A stretch of DNA of 64,000 nucleotides, taken from the NCBI GenBank assembly GCA_032622095.1, contig CP136064.1:111276004-111340003 (forward strand), in the 5' to 3' direction. The notes under the pieces were generated by a model, which worked only from the letters and a program-made list of their open reading frames with translations, made no database searches and was not told the origin of the DNA. The position numbers were made by a program, and so were the translations under genes. This stretch comes from Siphonodentalium dalli. Its lineage: Eukaryota; Mollusca; Scaphopoda; Gadilida; Siphonodentaliidae. Shown piece by piece: positions 21,221 through 32,721 of this stretch (position 1 is the first letter of the stretch; each line of letters begins with the position of its first letter).

Positions 21221-22111
21221 AAAAGCATGGACATCTTGGATTTTACTCTTTTCATGACTAAATCTTTCTGCAAACCCTACAGGTCACATCGCTCATTCGA
21301 TCTTCACCAAACTTAATATGCATATACGGGGTGACCTCTAATGATGGGAACTGTCAAATTTTTCTTAATTGTGTTTGTATTTTAATTTTCCTTATTCTTA
21401 ATCCTACTAGCAACTGCATAGCAATATTATGATGACATTCTACAAATTATTCCCTCTCCAAGTTGAGCTACAGTGTCATTGACACTTTCATTATATTTGT
21501 CTGCACTGCCACTGAGTTAAATTTAGTTAACAGATAACAGTTAAGGGGGAGATGCACGTTTTGCATTAATCCAGCCAAAAATGGAAAGAGATTTTCAACA
21601 AAGAATTTCTCTGGAACTATCTGGCAAAAAATCATGAGTTTTTCATATCATCGTCTTCATTGTATATAGAATCTGAGCAATTATTGAGAGACAACAAAAA
21701 CAATGGATTTTAATGCTTAAGAGAGTTTGAAGCTATTGCCATGTCAACAATTTCCTTTGGCTCACCCTAGAGGCCGCATCCCTCATCCGATCATCACCAA
21801 ACTTCATATGGATCTTTGGGGTGACCTTTAGATGGAGCCATCAATTTTTTCCGAAATTCGTTAAAAAACATGGCTGTTGGCAGCCATTTTGGATTTCAAA
21901 TTTGAATCCATCGGCACACCCTGCAGCCCGCATTTATTGGAGAAATGTTTAGAAAATATACAGGCATGTTTAGTATCACCTCTAGATGGGAGCTATCAAA
22001 TTTTAGCGATTTTCAATGAAAAACATAGCCACTAGCAGCCATCTTGAAGTTTACTCTTGGCATGACTAAATCCTTTGGCACACCTCATCTGATCACCACC
22101 AAACTTCATAT
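21221..22111. repeat. Satellite monomers, central remnant
   Basis: Several ~165-bp monomers with CATCTTGGATTTTACTC, AAACTTCATATGGATC, GTGACCTTTAGATGG and CATGGCTGTTGGCAGCC. They include at 21430-21495 the conserved CCAAGTTGAGCTACAGTG flank. The stretch is interrupted at both ends by insertions. Confidence 0.8.
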
Positions 22112-23213
22112 AGTAGAATGAGTGGTTCGGGGGGCTAGCCCGGGATTGTCGGAAGGACCGAGTGGTCCTCCGCTTAATCCCTCATGTTGTTGCCTTTATT
22201 TGTGATCATAAAAAACAAAAATAAAAAAAATGGTAAGCATTTTGTGATGGTGATTATTTTTTCTTTTTTCTTTTCTTCTTTGCATTTGGTTTTTCGGTTG
22301 ATGACTGAGGTGAAGGATGTCTCTGATGGTACTGTTGGGTGATACGCTGCATTTCCGCTTCATGCTTCGCTTCTTGCTCTTTTAAGTAGCGTTGGAAGTG
22401 TTCTGATTTTTTCTTTGCTGTGTCTATCAGCATTAGCGTTGGCGTTTTCTGCAAGCCGGATGGTTTCTTCTGCAGACTGAACAGACCGAGTGCTGTTGTT
22501 GTTGCTGGTGGTGGAGCTGGGGGACACCGGGATGTTCTGGTAATCCGGTGTCCGTGGTGGCAGGCTGTCCAGTTCCACCTCGAAGCAGGCGGCAGGAACA
22601 GCAGGGGTGGTTTCCCGCTTGCCTCGCCGACGACAGCAGGGATCTCCGGAAGATCAACGGAGTCCCTGCTAGCTGGTGCGATGTCGCCTGTCTCCATGCA
22701 GGTCGGGTCGTCTGGGCGTCTCTCAGACAACTCCGACCTGCCGGCTGTGACATTGGACGTCGGCTGAACCACAAGGGGAGGGGTGACTGGCAGATCAACA
22801 GTCACCCCCTTCTTCCATTTGGCTCGTCTGGCGGCGTCCCTTCTTTTCCTCGCAGGCGTCTTTTTCTTGGGCGGTCCCTTCTTCTTCCCATTCAGGTGAC
22901 AGGAGGCAGTCTTGGAGTTGGTGTCCCGGGTCTGTGATTTCTGGATGCCAGCATCTTCGGTCCGGAACTCCAGGCAAAGAGTCAGGTATCCCCTGCTAGA
23001 CTGGAGAGACCAATTAGCAATGTCCAATATCCGACTTCTTTGCACTGCGGCCAACACGGCTTCTGGGATTAAATCCATAAGCCTAATCCAAAACCGTCTC
23101 ACTGGCGTTAAGCACGGGGCGCGACCACACGACTCACCCGTGCTCAACGCTCTGACCGAAGAGGAACTAATAAGGATCGAAGCAATCACGACCGTTTCGC
23201 TCCACTCTCCTGC
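22112..23213 (-). mobile_element. 1.1-kb insertion carrying a gag-like ORF, 5-bp TSD CATAT
   Basis: The insert interrupts the monomer sequence AAACTTCATATGGATCTTC: CATAT occurs at 22107-22111 and at 23214-23218, and removing the insert restores the monomer. It is unusually GC-rich compared with its surroundings. Apart from the ORF it has a ~140-bp untranslated 3' part (minus strand) containing GCGGAGGACCACTCGGTCC. No TIR, LTR or poly(A) is evident. It could be an internally deleted non-LTR element or another retroelement piece; which one is not settled. Confidence 0.7.
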
Positions 23214-23216
23214 CAT
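22254..23216 (-). CDS. Gag/ORF1-like basic protein of a retroelement
   Basis: An uninterrupted 320-codon frame. The start shown (ATG within CATAT, reading MAGEWSETVV) straddles the target duplication, and the frame also continues upstream into satellite DNA, so the original start is probably lost. Residues ~1-95 contain a possible globular segment (RRFWIRLMDLIPEAV, then GYLTLCLEFRTED). A strongly basic patch follows (KKKGPPKKKTPARKRRDAAR), then a Pro/Ser-rich middle, a charged helix (YLKEQEAKHEAEMQRI), and the tail AKKKRKKKK. The shape suits a nucleic-acid-binding gag or ORF1 protein; no zinc knuckle or catalytic motif is present. The intact frame suggests a fairly recent insertion. Confidence 0.6.
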   Translation of the reverse strand: MAGEWSETVVIASILISSSSVRALSTGESCGRAPCLTPVRRFWIRLMDLIPEAVLAAVQRSRILDIANWSLQSSRGYLTLCLEFRTEDAGIQKSQTRDTNSKTASCHLNGKKKGPPKKKTPARKRRDAARRAKWKKGVTVDLPVTPPLVVQPTSNVTAGRSELSERRPDDPTCMETGDIAPASRDSVDLPEIPAVVGEASGKPPLLFLPPASRWNWTACHHGHRITRTSRCPPAPPPATTTALGLFSLQKKPSGLQKTPTLMLIDTAKKKSEHFQRYLKEQEAKHEAEMQRITQQYHQRHPSPQSSTEKPNAKKKRKKKK

Positions 23217-23218
23217 AT

Positions 23219-23429
23219 GGATCTTCGGTGTGACCTTTATATGGGAGCCATCCATTTTTTCCGAAATTTGTTAAAAAATCATGGCCACTGGCAGCCATTT
23301 TGAATTTCAAATTTGAATCCATCACCACACCCTGCAACCCGCATTTATTGGAGAAATGTTTTGAAAATTTACAGGCATGTTTAGGATCACCTGTTGATGG
23401 GAGCTATCAAATTTTAGCAATTTTCGATG
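23219..23429. repeat. Satellite monomers, third remnant
   Basis: It continues the monomer cut by the gag-like insert (GGATCTTCGGTGTGACC...) and stops at ATTTTCGATGA, where the long-TIR element begins. Confidence 0.8.
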
Positions 23430-23729
23430 AAAAACATCGGTCACTATGAATACCGAACACAAGTCAAAATAAGGGTTAAAAGACGGAAATATATGAAATA
23501 AAGTTTATAATGATGTGTGTGTATATGCAAGCTAGTGATATGTGAAGTTTGATGCAATTTGGCTGATTAAAAGTTACGTTAATGAAAGTTTTATGTAATT
23601 TCACGCCGAGTCAGAGTCCGGCGTGATGGCGGCTAGCTCTATGAATACCGAACACAAGTTCAAACAAGAAAACTAAGATGCATGCATCAGGTCGGCCGTG
23701 AACTATCTACCATAGAATTGTTGTAGCTA

Positions 23730-24353
23730 TCGATTATACATTTTGGAACACCTGTCTGTATGTATGTGTGTATGCATGAATGCATGTGTGTATGTGTTAT
23801 ATAGACTCTAACACTGCTCGACTGATCCGACTCGGATTTGGTATTTAACGTGTCAACTTGACCTCGCTCATAGGCATGTTTCTGGACCTTGACCGATCCG
23901 ATGTGTGTAGGACTACTTCGATCCCGGGAGCAATATGGACGGGTCCAATTTCACGTGGGACCATGTTCTCGAACGTGATGTAGGCATGTTTCTGGACTAT
24001 TTGGACGGGTCAAATCTTGATCCCGACCTGACTTTGACATTCAAAAAGATCAATTCAAGGTCAAATCTGGTAAAACGGAAGTATTTCAACGAAATATAAT
24101 ACCTACTGTTACTTTTGTCCCAGGAGTGTTTCGGGTGGGTCAAATTATGACCGTGACCTGATCTTGACATTCAAAATTGTCAATTCAAGGTCAAATCGGG
24201 TAAAGCCGGGCGGATTTCGACGGGTATTTTTGTCGTGACTTTTGTCCGGGGAGTGTGACGTTCACCTTTAAAATGGTCAATTCAAGGTTAAATCGCGCAA
24301 TTCTCCGAAAATCAGAGGGGAACATCCCGGACGAAGTAGGGTCCACCAGCTAC
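23730..24353 (+). mobile_element. Decayed non-autonomous Helitron
   Basis: It begins A|TCGATTATACATTTTGG, matching the 5' end of the Helitron at 11147. The body has repeated TGACCTTGACATTC and GTCAATTCAAGGTCAAAT. The 3' end has a degenerate CCCGGACGAAGTAGGG hairpin, then TCCACCAGCTAC|T, with CTAC in place of CTAG. Confidence 0.6.
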
Positions 24354-25904
24354 TATTATATATTTCTAGATTTAGTTACAAACTAAATACCTGTATATTG
24401 TACAAAGAAATGTTTGACAAATATATCTGTATCAATATTACCATACGGGTCATTAAAATAGATACGACGAAACAAATTTTGAAGGGTGCATGGTATCAGG
24501 TAAATTTTTATATTTCAAATGATGACAGGAATGCGGAAAGTTGAAGTACCTACGTAATACTGACTATCCGAATGAAGAGATATACATGTATATAACAACC
24601 AAAATAGAAGATGACTGTTGGCGACAATGTTTTCCAAAAAAAATCAAAGCATTCGATAGCTCCCATCTAGTTGTCAGCCCGAAGATCAATATAAAGTGTG
24701 GTGACTATCAGATGAGGGATATGACTGTACAGTTGCTAAACAATTCAGTCACGCAAAAGAGGATCAAACAGTAAGATACCAAATTGCTGCCTGTGGTAAT
24801 GTTTTTTAACGAAATTCGGGAAAATTAGATTACTCTCACCCTGGTTATCCAGAAGATCATTGTGGAATCTGGTGACGATCGGACAAGGGGTGTCGTCTGT
24901 AGGATCAACCAAATTATTTAGCCATAAAAATTGTAAAATTCCAGATCACCGCTGGCAGTGATGTCTTCACAAGGACAGCTTGAGAACAAAACATGGCTCA
25001 CATCTAGCGGTGACCCAAACTATCCACGTGAGAAAAAGTTCTCCAATAAAAGCTGACTGCAGGGTGCGCCAATTGATTCAAATTCGAAATTTAACAGGGT
25101 GTACTGCTTGTGGCCATGTTTTCCCCGCATATTTGATAGACTTATGGACAAAACCACTGAATCCGTTGAATCAATATACATGTATACATGGATTAATTTA
25201 TATGCATTGTTATACACAGTACTGGTATATAAAGGTACTGAAAATAACAATATTACTAGTATACACAAAATAAACCATATATCATGGCTATGGGTTCTAA
25301 TATCCGAATATGACAGCTGATAACTTGGTGTGAATTGAAGAGTGGTGGTGTCTCAAGCATAATTATCTAACCCTCCACGTTAGCAACATGCCATTAAATG
25401 TCATAAGTATAATCTAGCTTGAGGACAGAAGTTATCCATAAAACCCCCCTTAATTCAACCAGGTCCTCGCGCGATGTATGGTCGATCACATGATGATCTA
25501 GGGGGGATTAGAATTGTTGTATAAAAACAGCACTGCATGTAAATATAAAATAAAATAGTGCTACATCTTATTACAGATTATTGCCATATATAATCAGTGA
25601 CTATACAGACAGTCTGACAAAATAAAGTTTCAGTGACACTCTATCCGAAGAGGGGAATAATTCCATCTGTTACAGTCAATGGAGCAATTATGAATCTGGA
25701 AAGGTGAAATTTCTAACTAATACTAGATATCGACATGACGCGATAACATATAACGTAAATGCAATATGGCCGCTGGCGACCATTTTTTCCTATAAAATTA
25801 AAAAAATATTTGATAGCTCTCATCTGATAGATCAATATCAAGATAAATATGAAGTTTAGTGATGATCGGATGAGTGAAGTGGACTGTGCTAAACGGTTTA
25901 GTAA
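24354..25904. repeat. Inverted satellite monomers and unassigned DNA inside the long-TIR element
   Basis: 24600-25100 and 25740-25890 contain minus-orientation monomers (for example CGATAGCTCCCATCTAG, CCCGAAGATCAATAT, CAGATGAGGGATATGAC). 25600-25710 holds the inverted conserved flank (TTACAGTCAATGGAGCAATT). The open frames here translate repeat DNA. Confidence 0.6.
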
Positions 25905-26200
25905 TGCTTAAAAAGATTTTTACCTTAATATTTTTATGTTCACTTTATAAACTTCACTGAGTCATCTTTGTCATGTATTGAGTTTGATATCTTTTGTTAA
26001 CAGTTTATAAATCATGTATGTCTCATGTTTGTTATTTTAATTTATGTGTTTATTATCATTAAATAAAGTTGCATTCCTTAAAAAGATTCTTACCTCAATG
26101 TTTTTATGTTCACTTTATAAACTCCACTGAGTCATCTTTGTCATGTATTGAATTTGATATCTTTTGTTAACAGTTTATAAATTATGTATGTCTCGTGTTC
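25905..26200. repeat. 170-bp tandem duplication
   Basis: CTTAAAAAGATTYTTACC, CACTGAGTCATCTTTGTCATG and TTTGATATCTTTTGTTAACAG occur twice, 170 bp apart (from about 25908 and 26078). The first copy ends with AATAAAGTTGCATTCC. Confidence 0.85.
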
Positions 26201-26884
26201 GTTATTATATTATATACACTTTATAGTGTGTTTCAGAACGAAAACAAAATGAATAAAATCAACAAATTTGTAAATTTAAAAACAATTCAAACGTTGTTGT
26301 ATTCCACGTCCCAGCCCGGACATATACACCAAATTTCAATAATATTCATTGAGAAACAACGGACCAAACGCCATATAACACCCCGTATGCATCTTTTATT
26401 CCGAGTTGGCCTTTTATTCCGAGTTGGCACTCACCGATTGGGGCGAGTTAGCCCTGAGGCGAGTACGCCGATTCCGACACCTTTTCTATTTGCAGCAGGT
26501 TAAGTTTACGCGTAATTTAATTCACAAAGTTCCCCAATTGGTATCGTAGATAGAGCGACCTTATTTGACAGAGAATGCCTCTGTTATTGATTATAAAGTT
26601 GCTATACATTAAATACGACAATTCACATGCTCGTTCAAGCGCAGTAGTCTATTTTCCCCATGTTAAAGGACATCCACAAATACTAAATAACGCTAACTTA
26701 CTGCCGAATGTTTTACACGACAACTGTTAACATATTTGGGCTGAATTCATCTGACGCGGTATTATTCCTCAAAATAAACAACAAAACCATCGTTACTTGG
26801 AAATGTAGTTTGGGCTAACATTTACATAAATCCTCCATATCATTATTCCGACACACACGTCAGATGAAAAACTCACATGAAGTA

Positions 26885-27585
26885 ACCGGCCAAATTGGCC
26901 GAAATAAGCCGTATATAAGGGAAATATATTAAATAAAGTTTATAATGATATGTGTGTATATGTAAGTTAGTGATATGTGAAGTTTGATGCAATTTGGCAT
27001 CATGTCACGAGATTCGCAGTATAGGCTGTGCTCTCTGTGACAGGTGGTATCACCTCAACTGTGAGGGGAGTCATAATAACACAAACTGTATGTCAAAACA
27101 ACTCAGTAACAAAGAGACAATAACACCAAATATCCTGTGTTGGTGGTAGCCAGCCAACTGATTGCCTGTAAGCTAATTTATTAGCGGTGAATGCATGCCG
27201 AACACAAGAGTGCACGGCGTAAAATTATTATAAAAACGCCAATAACATAACTTTTAATCGCCCAAATTGCACCAAACTTCACATATTACTAGCTTACATA
27301 TACACAACCATCTTTATAAACTTTATTTCATATATTTCCCTTATATACGCCTTATTTGGACTTGTGTTCGGTATTCATAGAGTCAGCCGCCATTTTGCCG
27401 AACTCTGGTTTACGTGATGACAGCTAATATTGTACACAAACCTACCAATAACTAAACTTCTAATATGTCAAATTGCAGCAAACTTCACATATCAATAGCT
27501 TACATATACACACACATCTTTATAAACTTTATTTAATATATTTCCCTTATATACGGCTTATTTGAACTTGTGTTCGGTATGCATA
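26885..27585. repeat. Internal copies of the TIR unit
   Basis: One unit in the left-TIR orientation (26885-27000, AAATATATTAAATAAAG...TTTGATGCAATTTGG) and two in the right-TIR orientation (27225-27400 and 27430-27585, each ending in CTTGTGTTCGGTA-TCATAGAG). The TIR therefore expands inward as a ~190-bp tandem unit. Confidence 0.75.
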
Positions 27586-27807
27586 GAGCTAGCCGCCATC
27601 ACGCCGGACTCTGACTCGGCGTGAAATTACATAAAACTTTCATTAACGTAACTTTTAATCGGCCAAATTGCATCAAACTTCACATATCACTAGCTTACAT
27701 ATACACACACATCATTATAAACTTTATTTCATATATTTCCGTCTTTTAACCCTTATTTTGACTTGTGTTCGGTTGTGTTCGGTTGTGTTCGGTATTCATA
27801 GTGACCC

Positions 27808-28740
27808 AAAAACATAGCCGCTAGCAGCCATCTTGGATTTAACTTTTTGCATGACTAAATCCTTTGGCACACACTACATACCTCAATCTGATCGCCACCA
27901 AACTTCATATGGATCTTCGGGGTGTCCTCTAGATGGGAGGTATCGATTATTTCCGAAATTAGTTAAAACGTGGCCGCCAGCAGCCATCTTGGATTTTTCT
28001 AACTCCTTCGACACACCCTACAGATCACACCCCTCATCCGATCGTCACCAAACTTCATACACATCTTCGGGGTGACCTCTAGATGGAGCCATCGATTACT
28101 TCTGAAATTCGTTAAAACATGCATGGCCTCCTGCAGCCATCTTGGATTTAAAATTTGAATCAATCGGCACACCCTGCAGCCCGCATATATCGAAGAAATG
28201 TTTCGTAATGTTACATTATTAGGATCACCTCTATAATAGATGAGAGCTATCGAATTTGAACGAATTTCGTTGGAAAACGTGGCCGCCATCTTGTATTTTA
28301 CTTTTTGTATTACTAAATCCTTTGGCATACGGTACGGGTCACACCTCTCACCCGATCATCACCAAAATTTATATCACGATCTTCAGGGTGACTTCTAGAT
28401 GGGAGCCATCGTTTTTTCCCCGAAATTCGTTGAAAAGTTTGGCTGCCAGCGACAACCTTGGATTTTACTCTTTGCATGAATAAATCTTTCGGCACATCGT
28501 ACAGGCCACATCCCTCATCCTATCGTTACTAATCTTCATACGGATCGGGGTGAGCTATACATTTTTTCAAATAAAAAAAATTGCCTCTAGCGGCCATTGC
28601 TAGAGGCCATCTTTGATTTCACATTTGAATACATCGGAGAAATGTTTTGAAAATTTACAGTCATGTTCAGGATCACTTCTAGATGGGAGTTCCCGGATTT
28701 GTAGTCTTAAGCACATTAGACGTGAAAAGGGAAAGCTGGT
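27808..28740. repeat. Satellite monomers, right part of the interrupted array
   Basis: About five monomers continue from the 8-bp duplication, with CTAGCAGCCATCTTGGATTT, ACTTCATATGGATCTTCGGG and GTGACCTCTAGATGG. 28281-28292 reads GCCGCCATCTTG. The array fades out near 28740. Confidence 0.8.
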
Positions 28741-29389
28741 TTTTAAATATTATTTAGGTCATATCATCGTGGATGCGTCACGAAAAGTCCTCTAAAATCC
28801 GAGTTGAGCTTGCTAAGTTACACCATTTGTTCCATATAAGAAAACACACTTTTTGCTTTATACCAATCATGGAAATATTTGATTATGTGACGATGCTTCA
28901 GCGTAAAAATATATAAAGGGCACTCGATATTGTTCAATACAAAATTCTCAAACTAGAGATACCAATTCAAATGGGAACTTCGAATTAAGTTCGCAGATAT
29001 GGATATGAAATAACATCTGAGCCAAAACAATGACGATTTTTTAAAGGCAAACTGTTGTATTCGACGTCAGATTGATAGATCTTCTCAAAACATAGACGCG
29101 AACTATCTATTTTAAAAACTGCGCAGACATCGCCCTTCATTATAATAGGCATAATTAGCGACAACGCATATCGAAAGTGGTAAAAACACATAACCCTATC
29201 CAATAAACCGGTTATCAACGACCTGGCCACATCTTGTTCTTCTATTTTGTATAATCCATTCATATTAATTACGCAGTTATGTATACCAGTTTATGTGGAA
29301 TTAAGTACGAGCGCGGTCAGAATAATACAATGATCGCGGCCATGAAGTGGCTGTCAAAATTACCACAAACCCAAGCCATGCCAAGACGA
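28741..29389. other. Unassigned stretch
   Basis: The antisense frame 28985-29263 (92 codons) has no recognisable motif. The + frame from 29279 leads into the LINE fragment, but its first part is not recognisable. Confidence 0.4.
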
Positions 29390-29675
29390 AAGCAACATAT
29401 TGTACAAAAAAACATAATCAGAAATGGTAACGCCCTCACGATCAATGCCTGTGACCTATTAGAAAGACATTCATCGGGAAGAACAAGAGGACATAATAAA
29501 AAGCTACAGATGCCCATTGTTAACAAGGCCATAGGAAAAGATTTCTTCACGCAGAGGGTGGTAAATAGCTGGAACTCTGCCAGACTTCGCTGTTGAGGCT
29601 CCAACACTCGATCAATTCAAAATATACATAGACTCATTCTTCTATTATATAAAATACGAGTTCGACGACAAGTAA
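29390..29675 (+). pseudogene. C-terminus of a non-LTR reverse transcriptase, frameshifted
   Basis: The frame ends SSGRTRGHNKKLQMPIV..., FFTQRVVNSWNSA. The TRGH-x-x-K-L then F-F-x-x-R-V-x-x-x-W-N-S-L-P pattern is the usual C-terminal signature of CR1/Jockey-like LINE polymerases. At about 29577 two bases are missing; in the shifted frame the sequence goes on PDFAVEAPTLDQFKIYID to a TAA at 29673-29675, as expected (…LP-x-x-x-V-x-A-x-x-L-x-x-F-K). The upstream domains are absent. Confidence 0.75.
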
Positions 29676-31305
29676 TATGTTCAAGTTACTCACAAGGTCA
29701 ATATCGAATGACGATACATATATTTGTAAACAATAATTGCAAATAATGTTATCGGGACGAAAAGTCGCAAGACTTGTTCCGTATTATGATGATGATGATG
29801 ATTATGATATGATTGATAGAACAAACCACTATTATGATGATCGTGATCGCGTGTCGTTATTTGTTTAAAATACGTATCAATTGACATATATACGCACCCG
29901 TTCCCTAATTAAAATCAACATATTTCGACAATTTGTGCCAGTTATACATGCACACACTACATGTAAACGGCGCTTTGAACGGACATCACGATGTGGACAT
30001 GGTGTTAACCGATTACTGACCCGAATTGCAAATAGGAAGGCCATTATAACCACAGTGCATGAATGATGTGGTAATGTCATTGCTGGTGAAATTATTGGCA
30101 GCGACGCCCGTTTGTTCACACCCGTTTGTTCGGCGAATGTTGAAAGACATGCATGTTGATGACCCCACCCTAGCTCCCAACAACACAGCTATAGCGCTCC
30201 ATATAGAGAACAGTTTGGACTATTCTCTTAAAGATACGGGCGGTCTTCCCTGCGGCTATAGGGTTTTAAATAGTCACATCGACTAAAACCGCCATAAACA
30301 GAAATAATATTATATAATTGACATATTTTGTTCTTATACAAATCATAAATATCGCGTACATTGCATGTTATTGTCACGTCTGTACCCTTGGAAAAACGTT
30401 ACGTTATTTTGTTTATAGACAACACTTGGAACTACCGCATCGTCCAATGAAAATGTTCCGTTGCGCTGTGGAATGCGTAGATAAAATTATTGGCGCAATC
30501 AACAATCGCTTTCAAATCACACCAAATTTTAATCGACCCATTCTACCCGCTGTCAGTTCAAAATCAAGCTAATTATCCACGTTACTTCATGATTGGGAAA
30601 TGATCAGACAAAAACATGTACACAATATAATTGTTTTTGCAAAGAGATGAACATTTTTTAATCCAGATAGTATTTTCTCCTAACCTATATATATATATAT
30701 ATGTTCATACATACCAAATAAGGAATATCCTTATGAGTCGTATTGTGAGTATTTGTAGGCACACCAAATTAGGGTTTTACAACTGACATATAAATGACGC
30801 GAATTTAAATAAGGAAATGGCACAGTATCGTGATTCTGCTTATAAACAATCTACTGCGCTTTTTGTGAGAAACTAAACAACAGTCTACCTGTATTTTCTA
30901 GGACACAAATCGTGTTTTGTGAATAATATCGCACTCATATCATCATTATGCTATTCTATCGGTATACTCAAGAAATTACCATAATTTGATAATATTATAA
31001 CCTACAACGAAGGCCACCCATCCCTTTAATGTTTATGGTCGCTGTCATCCATATGGTGAAATGAGTCGCAATAGAAAAATTATGTCCCTTGGCCTTGTAG
31101 GATAACCAATTCAAGAACCAACCCATTAATCTACATGTATGTCCAATTTAAACAACTGACATTTGTTCAGGGTGCAGCGGGCCTGGCCGTTTTGGCAACT
31201 GCAAAAGAATCGTATTGCTGAACACCCCCTTGAATCATCCAAGGGGATCTAAAATCCCATATCTGCAGGAATGATAAGAACAATTTATGGAATAAAATGT
31301 TTATA
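29676..31305. other. Unassigned stretch with microsatellites
   Basis: A (GAT)n tract lies at about 29788-29808 and an (AT)n tract at about 30689-30704. The frame at 30059-30286 has no recognisable domain. The frame ending at 30572 (ELPHRPMKMFRCAVECVD, AINNRF) faintly recalls the YFEAID..INxRF segment of hAT transposases, but the match is too weak to call. Confidence 0.4.
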
Positions 31306-31314
31306 TAGATGAAT

Positions 31315-32201
31315 CCCCCATGCATCCGGATATGCTCGTAGCGGAAGACATGCTCGTAGCGGAATAACCACATGGCCCGCGATTTGCACATCGTCTTTAG
31401 TTGTCGTAAGTTATTTCATAAAAACACGGTTTAGTTTACCTTGATTTTTTTTAAACGTTAACAGCGATAATCGGTCTACAGAAATGAGCGGTTGTGGTTT
31501 CCGCAATTTGCATATTACTGTTCGATAATCGGGTTTTATACGAAAATTAAGACCTGAAATACTTACTCGATATAAGTTTTATAAAATTGTAATGAATCTT
31601 TGCATTGACACATTATATAACATACAGTCTCTCAAAGTATGATATCTTAGCTTCAAAATGAACTGGACATGTTTGCGATGTCAATCATATTAGTGCCCGA
31701 AAAATTAGTTTCCATGGAGGCACTCACTTGATTTTGGGGCATGTCTATAGCAAACGTAAAACCACTGCTATAGACATACCATATGTTCTTGCTATGACCT
31801 GCATATATGGTAATATTTTACATGAAAATGTAGAAACATGACTGAAAATGTTGTCTATTATATTAAGGGAATATCCGCGGAAATAGCAATGTATGCAAAG
31901 ACTATATTGTCTGGGCTGTTACAACGGTAATCATAATTTTATGTAAGAAATGCAAATTTTGCCACAATTTTTGGCCTAACTTCTCGGTAAAATAGGATTA
32001 AACTGCGTCCATGTTTAAAGAAGTTTGATGTACAGTTGGGTAAATTATAGCCACAAATAGTACCACCACCGTCAACCACTGGTATGTGTTGGTTTCGGTG
32101 CAACATGTGTCTAACCGTGAACGGTGTGTAAATCGCGGGCCATGTGGTTATTCAGCTACGAGCATGTCTTCCGCTACGAGCATGTCCGGATGCATGGGGT
32201 G
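31315..32201. mobile_element. TIR element with 9-bp TSD TAGATGAAT
   Basis: TAGATGAAT flanks both sides (31306-31314 and 32202-32210). The TIRs are ~80 bp with about four mismatches, starting near CCCCATGCATCCGG. They contain ATGCTCGTAGCGGAAGAC followed by a second copy of ATGCTCGTAGC-GAA, then TAACCACATGGCCCGCG. A 9-bp duplication and a long TIR are typical of Mutator-like elements (inferred). The 720-bp interior is non-coding, with a 12-bp stem ATGTCTATAGCA/TGCTATAGACAT at 31741-31778. Confidence 0.83.
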
Positions 32202-32210
32202 TAGATGAAT

Positions 32211-32721
32211 ATCTTTCATGCTCACAAATTTATGATCACAAATAAATTTATTGGAAAAGGAAAACAACAATATTTTTTTATTATAGTTTAGCAAATATGA
32301 ACCAAGATATTGTATTGATGCATATATTCGTTGATCAGCTATATATTTGCATTGAAATGTTAATTGAGAGGAGCCAAATATGTAACCCGTGCAGTTGATC
32401 AATTACCACCCTTATTTGAATTGAATAGGAGTTACGGGGAGCTGGATCATCGAGGAAGTGCTTAATAAGTTGCAAATTTGTTTTGCCCTAACCCCTTTGT
32501 TATATTATAGATAGCAAATAAATTTCAAGTCAAGCTGGAGCGATTGATCTCCACACAAACCTGGCCTGACCTCGTTTTAATTTCTGTTGGATGTCGTCTT
32601 AGATTATGTGTTAACCAATTCTGATGTCAATGGGTGAGAGTAGCCGCAGATCATGTAATGGTCATCGCTAATTTCTACGCAAAGTTCTTCGGATTTCCAT
32701 CCAAAAACATGGCCAGACTCC
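32211..32721. other. Unassigned stretch
   Basis: Nothing recognisable beyond AT-rich DNA. Confidence 0.5.

Larger units (their letters stand above)
23438..27807. mobile_element. 4.4-kb element with ~240-bp TIRs and 8-bp TSD AAAAACAT
   Basis: GGTCACTATGAATACCGAAC at the left edge is mirrored at the right edge (…GTATTCATAGTGACC). The arms (23438-23675 and 27560-27807) are about 98% alike apart from extra CGAACACAAC units on the right. AAAAACAT flanks both sides (23430-23437 and 27808-27815), and deleting the element restores CGATGAAAAACATAGCCGC, as in the uninterrupted monomer at 22015-22045. Inside are a Helitron, inverted satellite monomers and extra copies of the TIR unit. No transposase was recognised. 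A long TIR with an 8-9-bp TSD is compatible with Mutator-like or hAT-like mobilisation; unresolved. Confidence 0.85.

Noticed and set aside
30318-30572. hAT transposase fragment suggested by ELPHRPMKMFRCAVECVD and AINNRF
   Set aside because: The resemblance to the conserved hAT segment is only a few residues, with no terminal repeats or neighbouring domains.
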